The notes beneath the pieces are model-generated. The model was not told where the DNA came from and did no database searches. It was given only the letters and a program-made list of their open reading frames with translations. The translations under genes and the position numbers were made by a program. From NCBI GenBank assembly GCA_937897365.1, contig CALCOP010000081.1, positions 1 through 6,429 on the forward strand: 6,429 bases of DNA, given 5' to 3'. This stretch comes from an uncultured euryarchaeote (GTDB lineage: Archaea > Thermoplasmatota > Poseidoniia > Poseidoniales > Poseidoniaceae). Positions 5,996-6,429 of the stretch are shown one piece after another (positions within the stretch are counted from its first letter, which is position 1; every line of letters begins with the position of its first letter).

Positions 5996-6081
5996 TTATA
6001 CGCCCATGCAACCGTAGCGTTTCTTATTGATAGCGTTCTGCTTTTTAGCAGTCAATTACCTCTACGTTTCTATCTTCGAGT
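5996..6081 (-). other. Intergenic spacer upstream of the phosphatidyltransferase gene
   Basis: 86 bp between the end of the partial gene and the phosphatidyltransferase start. It holds a small inverted repeat (CTGCT / AGCAG with a four-T loop on the plus strand, 6038-6051) that lacks a following T-tract on either strand, so it is not a convincing terminator. A GTATAA element directly abuts the GTG start. The spacer could carry a promoter or be transcribed through; I cannot tell which. Confidence 0.25.
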
Positions 6082-6429
6082 TCAATTATCAATATGCTTC
6101 AAGCGGGTGATGGCCTTTTTCCTGTTTTCAGGAATTTTCGTATCCAATCTCTGTTGCGGTTGAATCGTCACAAGCCCATCATCTTCGTCCAATTCAAGCA
6201 TTGCAAGGAAATTTTCTTTCAGTGCTTTCAATTGAGACTCCCCGAAAACAACGTAGACCTTATCGGCTTCTCCAAACACGTCTATGGACCATTCAAGTCC
6301 AAAGCAAGGAGCACCATTTCGGACTAAAATCAAACAATCCCTCATCTCAATTTTGTGCCGGCTTCGAAGTTTTGAATTGTTGAAACTATTGTATTCAATG
6401 GTGTATGTTTCGGTCTTCTCTAAATCAGC
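6082..6429 (-). CDS. Unrecognised protein, C-terminal part (5' end outside window)
   Basis: The reading frame is open from the right edge of the window to a stop at 6082-6084, giving at least 115 residues. The first in-frame ATG inside the window is at 6345, but the 28 codons before it are also free of stops and read as plausible protein, so the true start probably lies beyond the edge. The visible part is soluble-looking, with alternating strand-like hydrophobic segments (CLILVRNG, KVYVVFGE), a likely helix (LKALKENFLAMLEL), an acidic turn (DEDDG) and a basic C-terminal tail. Two cysteines lie ten residues apart, at positions 32 and 42 counted from the window edge. No transmembrane segment and no motif I can assign to a family. 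It is upstream of, and in line with, the phosphatidyltransferase gene and could be co-transcribed with it. Confidence 0.7.
   Translation of the reverse strand, partial: ADLEKTETYTIEYNSFNNSKLRSRHKIEMRDCLILVRNGAPCFGLEWSIDVFGEADKVYVVFGESQLKALKENFLAMLELDEDDGLVTIQPQQRLDTKIPENRKKAITRLKHIDN

Noticed and set aside
6038..6051. CTGCT-TTTT-AGCAG hairpin as terminator of the edge gene.
   Set aside because: Only five base pairs and no T-tract after it on either strand.

Overview
The window (6,429 bp, roughly balanced base composition) holds seven protein-coding genes and no RNA gene, insertion sequence or CRISPR array that I can support. The mix suggests an archaeon of the marine Euryarchaeota type (Marine Group II / Poseidoniales-like): two secreted lipoproteins with a lipobox, no clear Shine-Dalgarno sequence ahead of any start, very short gaps, and bacterial-type metabolic enzymes beside membrane-lipid enzymes. 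This placement is inferred from gene style, not from a marker gene, and is only moderately secure.

Layout. (1) 2-1456 (+): 5'-truncated lipoprotein with an extracellular domain, one transmembrane helix and a long disordered cytoplasmic tail. (2) 1448-2605 (-): diacylglycerol/sphingosine-kinase-type lipid kinase with an uncertain start. (3) 2708-3742 (+): RibD, the bifunctional riboflavin deaminase/reductase. (4) 3732-4223 (-): small cysteine-containing lipoprotein. (5) 4344-5222 (+): dienelactone-hydrolase-like alpha/beta hydrolase. (6) 5240-5995 (-): CDP-alcohol phosphatidyltransferase with a complete catalytic motif. (7) 6082-6429 (-): C-terminal part of an unrecognised protein running off the right edge.

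The first six genes strictly alternate strand, so the window is a chain of convergent and divergent pairs rather than an operon. Two convergent pairs overlap through their stop codons (9 bp and 11 bp) and the third is 17 bp apart. The two divergent spacers (about 100-120 bp) must carry back-to-back promoters. Only genes 7 and 6 could share a transcript.

Functionally, the lipid kinase and the CDP-alcohol phosphatidyltransferase both belong to polar-lipid metabolism, and RibD makes a riboflavin precursor. The others are surface lipoproteins and a hydrolase of unknown substrate. I see no defence, mobile or secondary-metabolite system. The most unusual item is the lipid-anchored, membrane-spanning protein with a charged tail carrying a duplicated acidic motif.
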